A stretch of DNA of 64,000 bases. Source: Ferdinandcohnia sp047246645 (GTDB taxonomy: Bacteria > Bacillota > Bacilli > Bacillales > Bacillaceae_L). This document shows positions 50,927-60,418 of the stretch, one piece after another. The notes under the pieces were generated by a model, which saw only the letters and a program-made list of their open reading frames with translations, made no database searches and was not told the origin of the DNA. Positions within the stretch are counted from its first letter, which is position 1, and every line of letters starts with the position of its first letter. The stretch is from contig NZ_JBFOKR010000007.1 of assembly GCF_047246645.1 (NCBI RefSeq), positions 163,993 to 227,992 on the forward strand, read 5' to 3'. Made by a program: the position numbers and the translations under genes.

Positions 50927-51871
50927 TTAAGAATTTACTTTTTTAGAAGCATGCTTTGATTCATACATTTTTGAATCAGCCAAGTTGATATAATAATCAA
51001 TATTTAATTCCTCAGGATTTTCTAATAGAGGGAGTGTGACTGTCCCAAAAGAGAGTGACGCTTTTTTATTGAAGTTTTGTAATTCAACATCTAATCGCCT
51101 GCCAATTTCAATAGCATTTTCCTCAGTACAATTTGGAAGCAATAAGATAAACTCATCTCCCCCAAACCGGAAAATACTATCAAAGTTTGCCCGTATTCTA
51201 GAAACCACTTTCGCAAAGTGTTTCAATAATCGATCACCTTCAAGATGACCATGCTCATCGTTTACCAACTTTAAGTTATCAATATCAATTAACATTAATG
51301 AAAGAGGATATTTAATGCGGTAGGCTCGTTTCATTTCCTCAATGGCCCTGTCATAAAAATGTCTTCGATTAAAGACGTTTGTGAGTGGATCCGTAATACT
51401 TTCGCTGCGTAACTTTTGATTTCTCTGTTGAACAAATCCATCAAAAAAGGCGTTTTGACGGTAATTGCTTAACTCAAACACACGCTCTATAAGTAATCCG
51501 GTAATGGGTGTAAGTTCAACCCCATGGAGTACCTTTAAAAAGTGTCGTAGCGAACAAATGCGGGTACTATTAGTTAACAATAGAATTTGCTGCATAGTAA
51601 GTTGAGTTTTAGTCGCATATATCCTGCCTAACTCGTAGCCTGTTTTCTCGGACTCGCGGATGAAGTTCAAATAATCATTGTCATCGTAAAAAAGTGCCCT
51701 ACCTTGTGTGCGAAAAGTTTCTTCTAAAGATGTAGCGTATGTAGGACTTTCAACTATGAAATTATTTAATTCTGGATTTTGACGCAACTCGATAAAATGA
51801 TCATTAATTATCGATGGTATAATATCTAGAATCTGAGGGAAATAGCTATCTCGTAACGCTGAAAGATTCAT
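50927..51871 (-). CDS. Diguanylate cyclase (GGDEF domain)
   Basis: 314 aa from ATG 51871 (GGTGGG site); alternative in-frame starts lie up to 21 codons upstream. N-terminal 150 residues helical, possibly a globin-coupled or other all-helical sensor (I see no clear heme motif), then a GGDEF domain: DPLTNVFNRRHFYD, DNLKLVNDEHGHLEGD and the active-site FRFGGDEFILLLP. An inhibitory R-x-x-D motif is not obvious. Synthesises cyclic di-GMP. Confidence 0.88.
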   Translation of the reverse strand: MNLSALRDSYFPQILDIIPSIINDHFIELRQNPELNNFIVESPTYATSLEETFRTQGRALFYDDNDYLNFIRESEKTGYELGRIYATKTQLTMQQILLLTNSTRICSLRHFLKVLHGVELTPITGLLIERVFELSNYRQNAFFDGFVQQRNQKLRSESITDPLTNVFNRRHFYDRAIEEMKRAYRIKYPLSLMLIDIDNLKLVNDEHGHLEGDRLLKHFAKVVSRIRANFDSIFRFGGDEFILLLPNCTEENAIEIGRRLDVELQNFNKKASLSFGTVTLPLLENPEELNIDYYINLADSKMYESKHASKKVNS

Positions 51872-52058
51872 AGTGGCCCACCAGTCTTTATTATTTATTC
51901 GTATGTACATGGTTAATTGTGCTAATTTGTACATATTTTAGAATAGCATTTATTATCTTAATAATATAATAAGTACCATAAAACTTCCATTCAAAATACT
52001 TTGAAATATTGTATTCATTCGAGTATTTCCTATTAAATCCAAAAGATATTTATTGAAA

Positions 52059-52074
52059 ATAAAAGCGTTTTCTT
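52059..52074. promoter_or_regulatory. Candidate cre (CcpA) site upstream of uxaC
   Basis: ATAAAAGCGTTTTCTT, one mismatch from WTGNAANCGNWNNCWW. Consistent with carbon catabolite control of a sugar-acid pathway gene. Confidence 0.5.
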
Positions 52075-52094
52075 ATATTATTAAGTATAGGCAA

Positions 52095-52119
52095 ATAGTT
52101 TGTTTAGTAACCTAATTAA
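52095..52119. promoter_or_regulatory. Degenerate XylR-type operator upstream of uxaC
   Basis: ATAGTTTG-N9-CTAATTAA. The left half matches TTAGTTTG at 7 of 8; the right half is imperfect but resembles that of the site at 55003. Confidence 0.45.
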
Positions 52120-52191
52120 AATTGTTAATACAAAATATGAGTATTGTATGTAAGTTAGGGAGCATGTAGCCAATTTGAAAGGGTGAAAGAA

Positions 52192-53589
52192 ATGAAAACA
52201 TTTATTACGGATGATTTTCTATTATACAATGACACTGCGAAGGAATTATATCATAATGTGGCAAAACATTTGCCAATCATAGACTATCACAATCATTTAA
52301 ACCAAGTAGAGATTCTAGAAAATAAGAACTTTAGTAATTTGTCAGATATATGGCTTGGTGGAGATCATTACAAGTGGAGATTAATGAGAGCAAATGGTAT
52401 TAGTGAGGATTATATTACTGGGAATAAACCAGAGTATAAAAAATATATGGCTTGGGCTAAAACAGTTCCCAATACGATAGGTAACCCACTTTACCACTGG
52501 ACACATTTAGAGCTTTTACGCTATTTCGGAATTGATGAGTTATTAGATGAAACAACTGCACCTGCTATTTGGGAAGAGGCGAATGAAAAACTTGCTACTC
52601 CTGAATTATCTGTACGTTCCATTTTTGAAAAATTTAAGGTGGAATTTGTAGGAACAACGGATGATCCAACGGATGACTTAGCTAGTCATAGTAAGTTGAA
52701 GAATGAAGGATACAGCGTTAATGTTTCTCCATCGTTCCGACCTGATAAAGGTTTAACAATTGAAAAAGATGACTTCCTACCATGGGTTGAAAAACTAGGG
52801 GAAGTTACCAGTCAATCTATTGAAAACTATGAAAAATTCCTAAGTGCCCTTGCATCACGCGTGGATTTCTTTGATGAAAGAGGCTGTAAGAGCTCTGACC
52901 ATGGATTAAGTGTACTTTTCTATGAAGCAGCAACAAAAGAGGAAGTATCAGCTATTTTTGCTAAGAGATTAAAAGGTAATCAGCTTACTCAAAAAGAGGT
53001 CGACCAATTCAAAACCTACACATTAGTAACGTTAGGCGAACTTTATGCTGAAAAAGGCTGGGTAATGCAGCTTCATATTGGTGCAACAAGAAATAATAAT
53101 ACTCGTATGTTTAATCTGCTCGGACCAGATGCCGGTTTTGATTCAATCGGTGATATCAAGGTTGCTGATAAATTATCAAGAATTTTAGATGCTTTGGATG
53201 TACAGAACAAGCTGCCAAAGACTGTATTGTATAGCTTAAATGCAAATGATAATAATGTTTTAGCTGCTATGGCTGGAAACTTCCAAGGATCAGAAGTTCC
53301 TGGAAAGGTTCAATTCGGTACAGCATGGTGGTTCAATGATACAATTGACGGAATGGAAGACCAAATGAGAACCTTGGCAAACATGGGGCTTATTAGCAAC
53401 TTCATTGGTATGTTAACTGATTCTAGAAGCTTCCTTTCATTCCCAAGACATGAATACTTCAGAAGAATTCTATGTAATTTATTAGGAACATGGGTTGAGC
53501 AAGGAAAAGCACCAAGAGATATGGAACTCCTAGGAAGATATGTACGTGGCATATGCTATGAAAATGCAAAACGTTATTTTTCAATCTAG
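52192..53589 (+). CDS. uxaC: Glucuronate isomerase
   Basis: 465 aa from ATG 52192 after GAAAGGGTG. Amidohydrolase-like uronate isomerase: metal ligands H-x-H in IIDYHNHLNQVEIL, WRLMRANGI, later LHIGATRNNNTRM and LTDSRSFLSFPRHEYFRRIL. Converts D-glucuronate to fructuronate and galacturonate to tagaturonate. The rest of the hexuronate pathway is not in the window. Preceded by a cre-like and a XylR-type operator-like site. Confidence 0.95.
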   Translation: MKTFITDDFLLYNDTAKELYHNVAKHLPIIDYHNHLNQVEILENKNFSNLSDIWLGGDHYKWRLMRANGISEDYITGNKPEYKKYMAWAKTVPNTIGNPLYHWTHLELLRYFGIDELLDETTAPAIWEEANEKLATPELSVRSIFEKFKVEFVGTTDDPTDDLASHSKLKNEGYSVNVSPSFRPDKGLTIEKDDFLPWVEKLGEVTSQSIENYEKFLSALASRVDFFDERGCKSSDHGLSVLFYEAATKEEVSAIFAKRLKGNQLTQKEVDQFKTYTLVTLGELYAEKGWVMQLHIGATRNNNTRMFNLLGPDAGFDSIGDIKVADKLSRILDALDVQNKLPKTVLYSLNANDNNVLAAMAGNFQGSEVPGKVQFGTAWWFNDTIDGMEDQMRTLANMGLISNFIGMLTDSRSFLSFPRHEYFRRILCNLLGTWVEQGKAPRDMELLGRYVRGICYENAKRYFSI

Positions 53590-53609
53590 GTAGTATTATA
53601 AATGGAAGT

Positions 53610-53649
53610 GGTGGTTTTTGATATCTTTCAAAAACCGCCTTTTTCTTTT
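53610..53649 (+). terminator. Terminator of uxaC
   Basis: GGTGGTTTTTGA / TCAAAAACCGCC stem, then TTTTTCTTTT. Confidence 0.88.
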
Positions 53650-53697
53650 CTAGGTAGACAACAAATGGAGAAGGGGGACTGTAGAAAGTACCGTCCA

Positions 53698-53736
53698 AAA
53701 TAAAAACAGCCCTTTCTTATTTTAAATAAGGGCTGT
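53698..53736 (-). terminator. Terminator of the ROK regulator gene
   Basis: On the minus strand ACAGCCCTT / AAGGGCTGT followed by TTTT. One arm lies in the last codons of the gene. Confidence 0.8.
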
Positions 53737-54919
53737 CAGTTGAAGAAGTTTGTTTATCTGGAATTGATAGAAGAATGGAAGGTACTTCTAAGAAGTGTTG
53801 AATTCCTAACGCACAAGCACCAAGCACACAAGAATCATTTCCAAGTTCTGAAAGAACGATTTCTCCATATTCACTTACAGAAGAAATTAAGCGGCTCTTA
53901 ATTATTTCAATAGCTTCAGGATAGATACTTAATATGCGGCTATTAATAACAATTGTTTCTGGATTGTATAAATTAATAATATTGTTAAGACCGATTGAAA
54001 CATAATTTAAATATTGATTAATATAGCTCTTCGCAACAGGATGATTGGTTTGTAGTAAGGTCTCAACATCAGAAATCGTTATTTTGGTCTGTTGGAGTTC
54101 AGTTTCTAATTTGCTCAGTAGATAAGGCTCTGAAGCATAAAGCTCCCAACAGCCATGATTTCCACATTTGCAAGCCTCACCATTTGGGTATATAATCATA
54201 TGCCCCATTTCCCCGGCATATCCGTGAAAACCTTTGTGAAGCTCACCATCAATTATCATTCCAGAACCGATACCAGAAGTTAATATAACGGTTAATAGAT
54301 TGTTGCTTTGGTGATGTTTAAATACTTTTTCAGCAAAAGCAGATAGATTTGCATTATTTTCTACTAATATTGGAATGTTCAATTCCTTTTGTAAGTCCTC
54401 TTTAATATGTTTCTGATGCCACTTATACCTTGGGATAAATCGGATGCTTTCATCCTTTTTATTAACTGTACCATGAATCCCAATTACAACATTTACGATT
54501 CCGTATGGATGATTAGAGTATTCCAGCTGAAATACCTTTATATTTTTAATAATGGTTTTAATAATATAATCATAGTCTTCAGTGTCAACTTTATGCTCAT
54601 TTACGGATACGGGCTTTCCTTTTAAATTGGAAACAGTGTAAATGATCGACTTATAATCTAAATCTATTCCTAAGACATAACCAGCATTTTCATTAATAGA
54701 AAGCATGATAGGGCGTCTACCTACAGAGTTATGCTCCTGTTGTGTTTCATAAACCAATCCTTCTTGTAAAAGATCAGCAACTTGGACAGAAATGGTTGCC
54801 TTGTTTAACCCCGTAATCTTTGATAAGTCAGCTCTTGAAATTAAACCATGTTCTATAATTTTTTGGATGATTAAACTTCTATTAATCTTTTTTATATATG
54901 CGCTATCGCCAGTAACCAT
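53717..54919 (-). CDS. ROK-family transcriptional regulator (XylR/NagC type)
   Basis: 400 aa from ATG 54919 after AAAGGGG. N-terminal winged HTH (LIIQKIIEHGLISRADLSKITGLNKATIS) and C-terminal ROK domain with ATP-type DNGT-like loop GIDLDYKSI and the zinc site GEACKCGNHGCWE. The operator at 55214, TTAGTTTG-N9-CAAACTAA, has the half-sites and spacing of the B. subtilis xyl operator, so this protein probably acts like XylR but on the hexuronate genes around it. Divergent from the symporter gene. Confidence 0.88.
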   Translation of the reverse strand: MVTGDSAYIKKINRSLIIQKIIEHGLISRADLSKITGLNKATISVQVADLLQEGLVYETQQEHNSVGRRPIMLSINENAGYVLGIDLDYKSIIYTVSNLKGKPVSVNEHKVDTEDYDYIIKTIIKNIKVFQLEYSNHPYGIVNVVIGIHGTVNKKDESIRFIPRYKWHQKHIKEDLQKELNIPILVENNANLSAFAEKVFKHHQSNNLLTVILTSGIGSGMIIDGELHKGFHGYAGEMGHMIIYPNGEACKCGNHGCWELYASEPYLLSKLETELQQTKITISDVETLLQTNHPVAKSYINQYLNYVSIGLNNIINLYNPETIVINSRILSIYPEAIEIIKSRLISSVSEYGEIVLSELGNDSCVLGACALGIQHFLEVPSILLSIPDKQTSSTDSPYLK

Positions 54920-55002
54920 TTGTTTAACCCCTTTGTCCATTGAAGATAGATACTGAGTATATACTTTAGTAGTAATGTAAAGGCTTACATCGTGTGTGGT
55001 AA

Positions 55003-55027
55003 TTAGTTTGTGAGATAATCTAATTAT
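55003..55027. promoter_or_regulatory. XylR-type operator near the regulator start
   Basis: TTAGTTTG-N9-CTAATTAT, left half perfect. Located 84 bases upstream of the regulator start codon, suggesting autoregulation. Confidence 0.55.
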
Positions 55028-55213
55028 AACAGAAATAGGAAAATAAGCTATGGGAAAATGACTAGCAGATTGTTTAAAGAAAATATAACTATACGATAGA
55101 TCGCAAAAGTGTAGAGTATAATCATTTTTCTGGTTTTAACAACTGGCAATGCAAACAAGAATTTTAAAAAACTACTGCTATTTAAAGCGTTTACAATTAA
55201 TATTAAAACATAA

Positions 55214-55238
55214 TTAGTTTGACTGAAAAACAAACTAA
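55214..55238. promoter_or_regulatory. Perfect XylR-type operator
   Basis: TTAGTTTG-ACTGAAAAA-CAAACTAA, perfect 8-bp inverted repeat with 9-base spacer, in the divergent region between regulator and symporter. Confidence 0.85.
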
Positions 55239-55352
55239 TCAAGAACGTTTAAATTAGTAGGTTAGTAATCTTTTCTTTGCTAGTAAATAAAAAATAGAAA
55301 ACTCAATCATTTTAGGAGGATGATTAGTTTAATAGACATTTAAAATATTTAT

Positions 55353-55377
55353 TTAGTTTGTATATTAGACAAATATG
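55353..55377. promoter_or_regulatory. Half-perfect XylR-type operator before the symporter
   Basis: TTAGTTTG-N9-CAAATATG; left half perfect, right half 4 of 8. The rest of 54920-55532 contains no ORF that I can support. Confidence 0.45.
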
Positions 55378-55532
55378 ATGAAAGTACCAGTCGTTGTTTA
55401 AATTGAAAAGGAAATGTAAATATTGAATGTATTTCATGGAACGTAAGGATCTGGAAATTAGGTAATACAAGGATAAGATTACAAAAGTTATAGATCGTAT
55501 TAAACAATTTTATATACATTGGGGGTTAAAAC

Positions 55533-56915
55533 ATGGAAAAGAAAGAAATGAGAAAGTTTGGTGTCCGTGACCAGTTTGGTTACATGTTGGGAGATGTTGG
55601 AGGGGGATTTGCAAACCTTTACATTGGTTCATTTTTCCTTTTATTTGCAACTTCCGTATTGGGTGTTAGTCCTTATTTTATGGGTACACTGTTTTTAGTT
55701 TCAAGGATATTTGATGCTGTTACAGATGTTTTTATGGGAAGTATTCCAGACAGATGGCGATTAGGAAAAAGTGGTGATAAGTTTTTACCTTATATTAATA
55801 TTTCCAAATGGTTGCTCGCGGCATCAATTTTAATTTCATTTGCTGATGTCTCAAGCTGGTCATCAACTGCCATTCATGTTTGGGTTGTATTTGTTTACTT
55901 ATTTTATGGAATTGCTTACACTGCTGATTCTATCCCTTATGGCTCATTGGCGGCTGTTATTACAGAGGACCCAATTGAACGTACTAAACTATCCCGTGCT
56001 CGTTCTGTTGGTGGAATGGTAGTTGGAATTGGATTTTTATCTTTTGTTCCTATGTTTATCTATGATAAATCTGGGAATCTAGTACCTGAAATGTTTTTCT
56101 ATATTTCTATCGTATTTAGTATTCTTTCTGTTCTTGCTTATACAGGGCTTGTCAAATTGACAACAGAACGTGTTCGAGATAATCGTCCTGTAGGAACAAA
56201 AACTGACTATAAATTTACAGAGGCTTTAAAAGCGGCTTTAAAGAATCGCCAATTATTAGGAATGATGGTAGCAAGTATTGGTTCATTACTCATGATTAAT
56301 GGGGTTTCCCAATTAGGTGCAATTGTGTTTGCAGAATACTATAAAAAACCTGGTGCATTTGCGATTAACTCATTCTTACAAATGGGAATAACTCTTTTAT
56401 TGTTCATTTTCGTTCCTAGATTAGTTAAAAGGTTTGGTAAACGAAATATGGTTATAGGAACTGCAAGTTTCAGTTTAATTGCTTCTTCATTAATTACAAT
56501 CTTTATTATTGAAAATGTTTACATTTATATTGTAGCTTATAATATTGCAACAATAGCAAATATGGTCTTTGTAATGATTGTTTGGGCTCTTGTTACAGAT
56601 TGCTTAGACTTTACAGAGCTTAAAACTGGTAAACGATATGATGGAACAATTTATTCTATTTATTCGTTTTCACGAAAAGTAGGCATGGGTATTGGTTCTG
56701 CCCTTGGTAGTTATGCTTTAGGATGGGTAGGATTTGTTTCAGGGCAAACTTCTCAAAGCCAAGAAGTGGCAGAAGGTGTATTACGTATGTATAACGGACT
56801 GCCTATTTTAGCCTTTGCTTTAATGATTATCGGTATAGCGTTTATTTTTAATTTAAATAATGCGAAATCACAAGAAATGTACGATACATTAAAAGAAAGA
56901 CGAACTGCAAACTAA
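55533..56915 (+). CDS. GPH-family sugar-acid:cation symporter
   Basis: 460 aa, 12 membrane helices, glycoside-pentoside-hexuronide family (RDQFGYMLGDVGGGFANLY, DAVTDVFMGSIPDR, FVFVMIVWALVTDCLDF-like middle). The length equals that of B. subtilis YjmB, the transporter next to uxaC in its hexuronate operon, so hexuronate or oligouronide uptake is likely. Start ATG after GGGGG. A creatininase-family gene follows. Confidence 0.87.
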   Translation: MEKKEMRKFGVRDQFGYMLGDVGGGFANLYIGSFFLLFATSVLGVSPYFMGTLFLVSRIFDAVTDVFMGSIPDRWRLGKSGDKFLPYINISKWLLAASILISFADVSSWSSTAIHVWVVFVYLFYGIAYTADSIPYGSLAAVITEDPIERTKLSRARSVGGMVVGIGFLSFVPMFIYDKSGNLVPEMFFYISIVFSILSVLAYTGLVKLTTERVRDNRPVGTKTDYKFTEALKAALKNRQLLGMMVASIGSLLMINGVSQLGAIVFAEYYKKPGAFAINSFLQMGITLLLFIFVPRLVKRFGKRNMVIGTASFSLIASSLITIFIIENVYIYIVAYNIATIANMVFVMIVWALVTDCLDFTELKTGKRYDGTIYSIYSFSRKVGMGIGSALGSYALGWVGFVSGQTSQSQEVAEGVLRMYNGLPILAFALMIIGIAFIFNLNNAKSQEMYDTLKERRTAN

Positions 56916-56979
56916 TAAAAGATGATCAGAAATTTAATGAAAAATGTATTGTCCAATAGTTAAAAAGAGGTGTTATAAA

Positions 56980-57825
56980 ATGAGAACTCGGTTTTTATCA
57001 AAATGTACAAACGGGGAAGTTGAAGAATACCTACAAAGCAATGATTTAATTTTTGTACCTGTTGGTGTAACTGAAACACATGGAGCATTACCACTTGATG
57101 CTGAGACGGTTTTTGCTGAGGCTGTTGCTTTAAAAATGGCAGAAGCAACAAACGGACTTGTTCTTCACAATCTCCCATATTTCTTTTCTGGTGGGACAGC
57201 GATGGCTCGTGGAACAGTTAATATAAGTGTTAAAGAGGGAATGAGATATTTAGAAGCTATAGCAAAATCACTTTTAAAACAAGGTTTTAGAAGACAAGTG
57301 TATGTAACTTGCCATGGTCCTGCTCACATAACACTAAGTGGAATGGTTCGTGACTTCTTTGAAGAAACCAAAGTTCCAATTCTTTATATGGACATGGTAA
57401 AAATAGTTGATACTGTTGAAGATTTAAGTTACTCATTTATGGAAAAGTTTAACGATATGAGTATTGGTGCTTATAAAATCCTTGGAAGATTAGAAGATGT
57501 TCCATTAAATGTACCCGTATCAGATTCAGTAACCTATGATGTACAAAACATGTTAGCTGGCATGGGTAAAAATCCAGGTAACCAACTCGGAAAATATGCA
57601 TTACAGTCAGGTGCAATTGGTTCTTACTTTGATAAAGCATCCGATCACTTAGTAACACCTCTTCTAACATCAGAGGAAGAACGTGAAAAATTTGCTCAAT
57701 CGGGAGTACTTGCCTTAGAAGAACTTATTCGAAAATTAGATATGCCAACAGTTGTAGACCTTATTCGAAAAACAGATGAATATACTCAAAACGAAAGTCT
57801 TCAAAAATACGGTGAGTGGCTATAA
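56980..57825 (+). CDS. Creatininase-family metalloamidohydrolase
   Basis: 281 aa from ATG 56980 after AAGAGGTG; upstream codons lack a site. Creatininase fold: FVPVGVTETHGALPLDAETVFAEAVA supplies the Glu/His/Asp metal ligands, and YVTCHGPAHIT the second histidine segment. Family members open ring amides or hydrolyse sugar-linked amides. Its place behind a hexuronate symporter suggests a step in breakdown of the imported compound, a role not yet visible from sequence. Terminator follows. Confidence 0.82.
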   Translation: MRTRFLSKCTNGEVEEYLQSNDLIFVPVGVTETHGALPLDAETVFAEAVALKMAEATNGLVLHNLPYFFSGGTAMARGTVNISVKEGMRYLEAIAKSLLKQGFRRQVYVTCHGPAHITLSGMVRDFFEETKVPILYMDMVKIVDTVEDLSYSFMEKFNDMSIGAYKILGRLEDVPLNVPVSDSVTYDVQNMLAGMGKNPGNQLGKYALQSGAIGSYFDKASDHLVTPLLTSEEEREKFAQSGVLALEELIRKLDMPTVVDLIRKTDEYTQNESLQKYGEWL

Positions 57826-57832
57826 TTATTAT

Positions 57833-57865
57833 AAAAAACGAGAAATTTATTTTCTCGTTTTTTCC
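57833..57865 (+). terminator. Terminator of the symporter-creatininase operon
   Basis: AAAAAACGAGAAA / TTTCTCGTTTTTT perfect stem. Confidence 0.92.
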
Positions 57866-58034
57866 TTTTTATACATTTCCTTTCAACCTTCGTTAGTTTT
57901 CCTTTTTCCCATATTTATATAGTACTTTTCAATCACAATTTCACTTATAATATGTAAGACGTAAAAACCTTCTAAACTTTCAGTCTTGAACAATTTTTGA
58001 AAGAATTGTTACCAAAATATTAATTTATACCATA

Positions 58035-58050
58035 TGTGAAGAAAATCACA
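58035..58050. promoter_or_regulatory. Fnr-type site upstream of pflB
   Basis: TGTGA-AGAAAA-TCACA, perfect half-sites, centre 58042.5. The -10 TATGAT at 58073-58078 puts it near -42, the class II activator position. It is also close to the Rex consensus TTGTGAA-N4-TTCACAA, so Rex cannot be excluded. Confidence 0.8.
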
Positions 58051-58072
58051 TGCAAAAGAACTCGAACGGGTG

Positions 58073-58078
58073 TATGAT
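58073..58078 (+). promoter_or_regulatory. -10 element of pflBA
   Basis: TATGAT with TG two bases before; expected start near 58085, giving a leader of about 70 bases. Confidence 0.65.
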
Positions 58079-58153
58079 GAATTTGTAGATAAAGTTTGTT
58101 CAGTTATGAACAATATTAATGTATTTAAATACCCTTTTATGGAGGTCCTTATA

Positions 58154-60382
58154 ATGAGAGCATGGAATGGTTTTAAAGACGGTAAGTGGCAGAAGGAAAT
58201 TGATGTACGTGATTTCATTTTACAAAACTTTACTGTGTACACAGGAAATGATGAGTTTCTAGCGGGTCCAACAACCCATACATTGGAGCTTTGGGATCAA
58301 GTAATGGAGTTAACAAAGCAAGAACGTGATAATGGTGGAGTTCTTGATATGGATACGAAAGTAGTATCTACAATTACTTCTCACGGACCTGGATATTTAG
58401 ATGTAGAAAAAGAAAAAGTAGTTGGAGTTCAAACTGATAAACCCTTTAAACGTTCTTTACAGCCTTTTGGTGGAATTCGTATGGCTGTTGATTCAGCAAA
58501 ATCATATGGATTTGAAATTGATCAAGAAATCGTAAAAATCTTTACAGAATATCGTAAGACACATAACCAAGGTGTGTTTGATGCATATACTCCTGAAATG
58601 AAGTTGGCTAGAAAAGCAGGTATCGTGACTGGTCTTCCAGATGCGTATGGCCGTGGAAGAATTATCGGTGACTACCGCAGAGTAGCACTTTATGGTGTAG
58701 ACCGTTTAATTGAAGAAAAGAAAAAAGACCTAGAATTAATAGGTAACGGAGCTATGTCAGATGATGTAATTCGTGACCGTGAAGAAACTTCAGAACAAAT
58801 CCGAGCTCTACAAGAACTAAAACAATTAGCGGTTTCTTATGGCTACGATATATCTGAGCCTGCAACAAATGCCAAAGAGGCATTCCAATGGTTATATTTC
58901 GCATATTTAGCTGCGATTAAGGAGCAAAATGGTGCGGCAATGAGCCTTGGTCGTGTGTCAACTTTCTTAGACGTTTATATTGAAAGAGACATTCAAAATG
59001 GTGTACTAACTGAAGAAGAAGCACAAGAAATTGTTGACCACTTTGTAATGAAACTACGTCTAGTGAAGTTCTCAAGAACTCCTGATTATAACGAGCTATT
59101 TAGTGGGGATCCAACCTGGGTTACAGAATCTCTTGGTGGCGTAGCACAGGATGGTCGTCCATTAGTAACTAAGAACTCATTCCGTTTCTTGCATACATTG
59201 GATAACTTAGGACCAGCACCAGAGCCGAACTTAACAGTACTTTGGTCAGTAAACTTACCAGAGAGCTATAAAAAGTATTGTGCTAAGATGTCTATCAAGA
59301 CTAGTTCAATCCAGTATGAAAACGATGATATCATGCGTGAAACATATGGAGATGACTACGGTATTGCTTGCTGTGTATCTGCAATGACAATTGGTAAGCA
59401 AATGCAGTTCTTCGGTGCTAGAGCGAACCTTGCGAAAGCATTATTATATTCAATTAACGGTGGTATTGATGAAAAACTAAAAATACAAGTTGGACCTTCA
59501 TTTGCACCGATTACTTCAGAGTATCTAGACTATGAAGAAGTAATTCAAAAATATGATGTCGTTCTTGAATGGTTAGCTGGATTATATGTAAATACGTTAA
59601 ATGTCATTCACTATATGCATGACAAATACAGCTATGAGCGTTTAGAAATGGCTCTTCATGATCGAGAAATCCTTCGTACAATGGCTTGTGGTATTGCGGG
59701 ATTATCAGTTGTTGCGGATTCACTAAGCGCAATCAAATTTGCAAAGGTAAAAACAATCCGTGATGAAAATGGTATTGTTGTAGATTACGAGATCGAAGGA
59801 GACTTCCCTAAATACGGAAACAACGACGATCGTGTAGATGATATTGCGGTTGAGCTTGTAAAACGCTTTATGAACAAAATTAAAAAGCACAAAACATACC
59901 GTAATTCAGTACACACTCAATCTATCTTAACAATCACTTCTAACGTAGTGTATGGTAAGAAAACTGGTAATACACCTGATGGACGTAAAGCTGGAGAACC
60001 ATTTGCACCTGGTGCAAACCCACTTCACGGACGTGATACAAAAGGTACACTTGCTTCACTAAGCTCAGTTGCAAAATTACCATATGAATATGCATTAGAT
60101 GGTATTTCTAATACATTCTCAATTGTTCCTAAAGCATTAGGTAGAGAAGAAGAAGCAAGAATTAGTAACCTTGCAGGTTTACTAGATGGATATGCAATCA
60201 AAAAAGGTCATCACTTAAACGTAAACGTATTTGACAGAGAAACCTTACTTGACGCAATGGAACATCCAGAATTATATCCACAATTAACGATCCGTGTTTC
60301 TGGATATGCAGTAAACTTTATTAAACTAACAAGAGAACAACAAATAGATGTAATTAACCGGACTTTCCATGAAAGTATGTAA
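58154..60382 (+). CDS. pflB: Pyruvate formate-lyase
   Basis: 742 aa from ATG 58154 (TATGGAGGT site); the 28 codons upstream lie in the leader. Glycyl-radical enzyme converting pyruvate and CoA to acetyl-CoA and formate. Active-site Cys-Cys in GIACCVSAMTIG (about 405-406) and the glycyl radical site RVSGYAVNF near the C-terminus. Followed by its activase. Expected only under anaerobic conditions, matching the Fnr-type site. Confidence 0.97.
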   Translation: MRAWNGFKDGKWQKEIDVRDFILQNFTVYTGNDEFLAGPTTHTLELWDQVMELTKQERDNGGVLDMDTKVVSTITSHGPGYLDVEKEKVVGVQTDKPFKRSLQPFGGIRMAVDSAKSYGFEIDQEIVKIFTEYRKTHNQGVFDAYTPEMKLARKAGIVTGLPDAYGRGRIIGDYRRVALYGVDRLIEEKKKDLELIGNGAMSDDVIRDREETSEQIRALQELKQLAVSYGYDISEPATNAKEAFQWLYFAYLAAIKEQNGAAMSLGRVSTFLDVYIERDIQNGVLTEEEAQEIVDHFVMKLRLVKFSRTPDYNELFSGDPTWVTESLGGVAQDGRPLVTKNSFRFLHTLDNLGPAPEPNLTVLWSVNLPESYKKYCAKMSIKTSSIQYENDDIMRETYGDDYGIACCVSAMTIGKQMQFFGARANLAKALLYSINGGIDEKLKIQVGPSFAPITSEYLDYEEVIQKYDVVLEWLAGLYVNTLNVIHYMHDKYSYERLEMALHDREILRTMACGIAGLSVVADSLSAIKFAKVKTIRDENGIVVDYEIEGDFPKYGNNDDRVDDIAVELVKRFMNKIKKHKTYRNSVHTQSILTITSNVVYGKKTGNTPDGRKAGEPFAPGANPLHGRDTKGTLASLSSVAKLPYEYALDGISNTFSIVPKALGREEEARISNLAGLLDGYAIKKGHHLNVNVFDRETLLDAMEHPELYPQLTIRVSGYAVNFIKLTREQQIDVINRTFHESM

Positions 60383-60418
60383 CAAAAATCTTCAGTAAAA
60401 TGTAAGGAGGACGACAGC

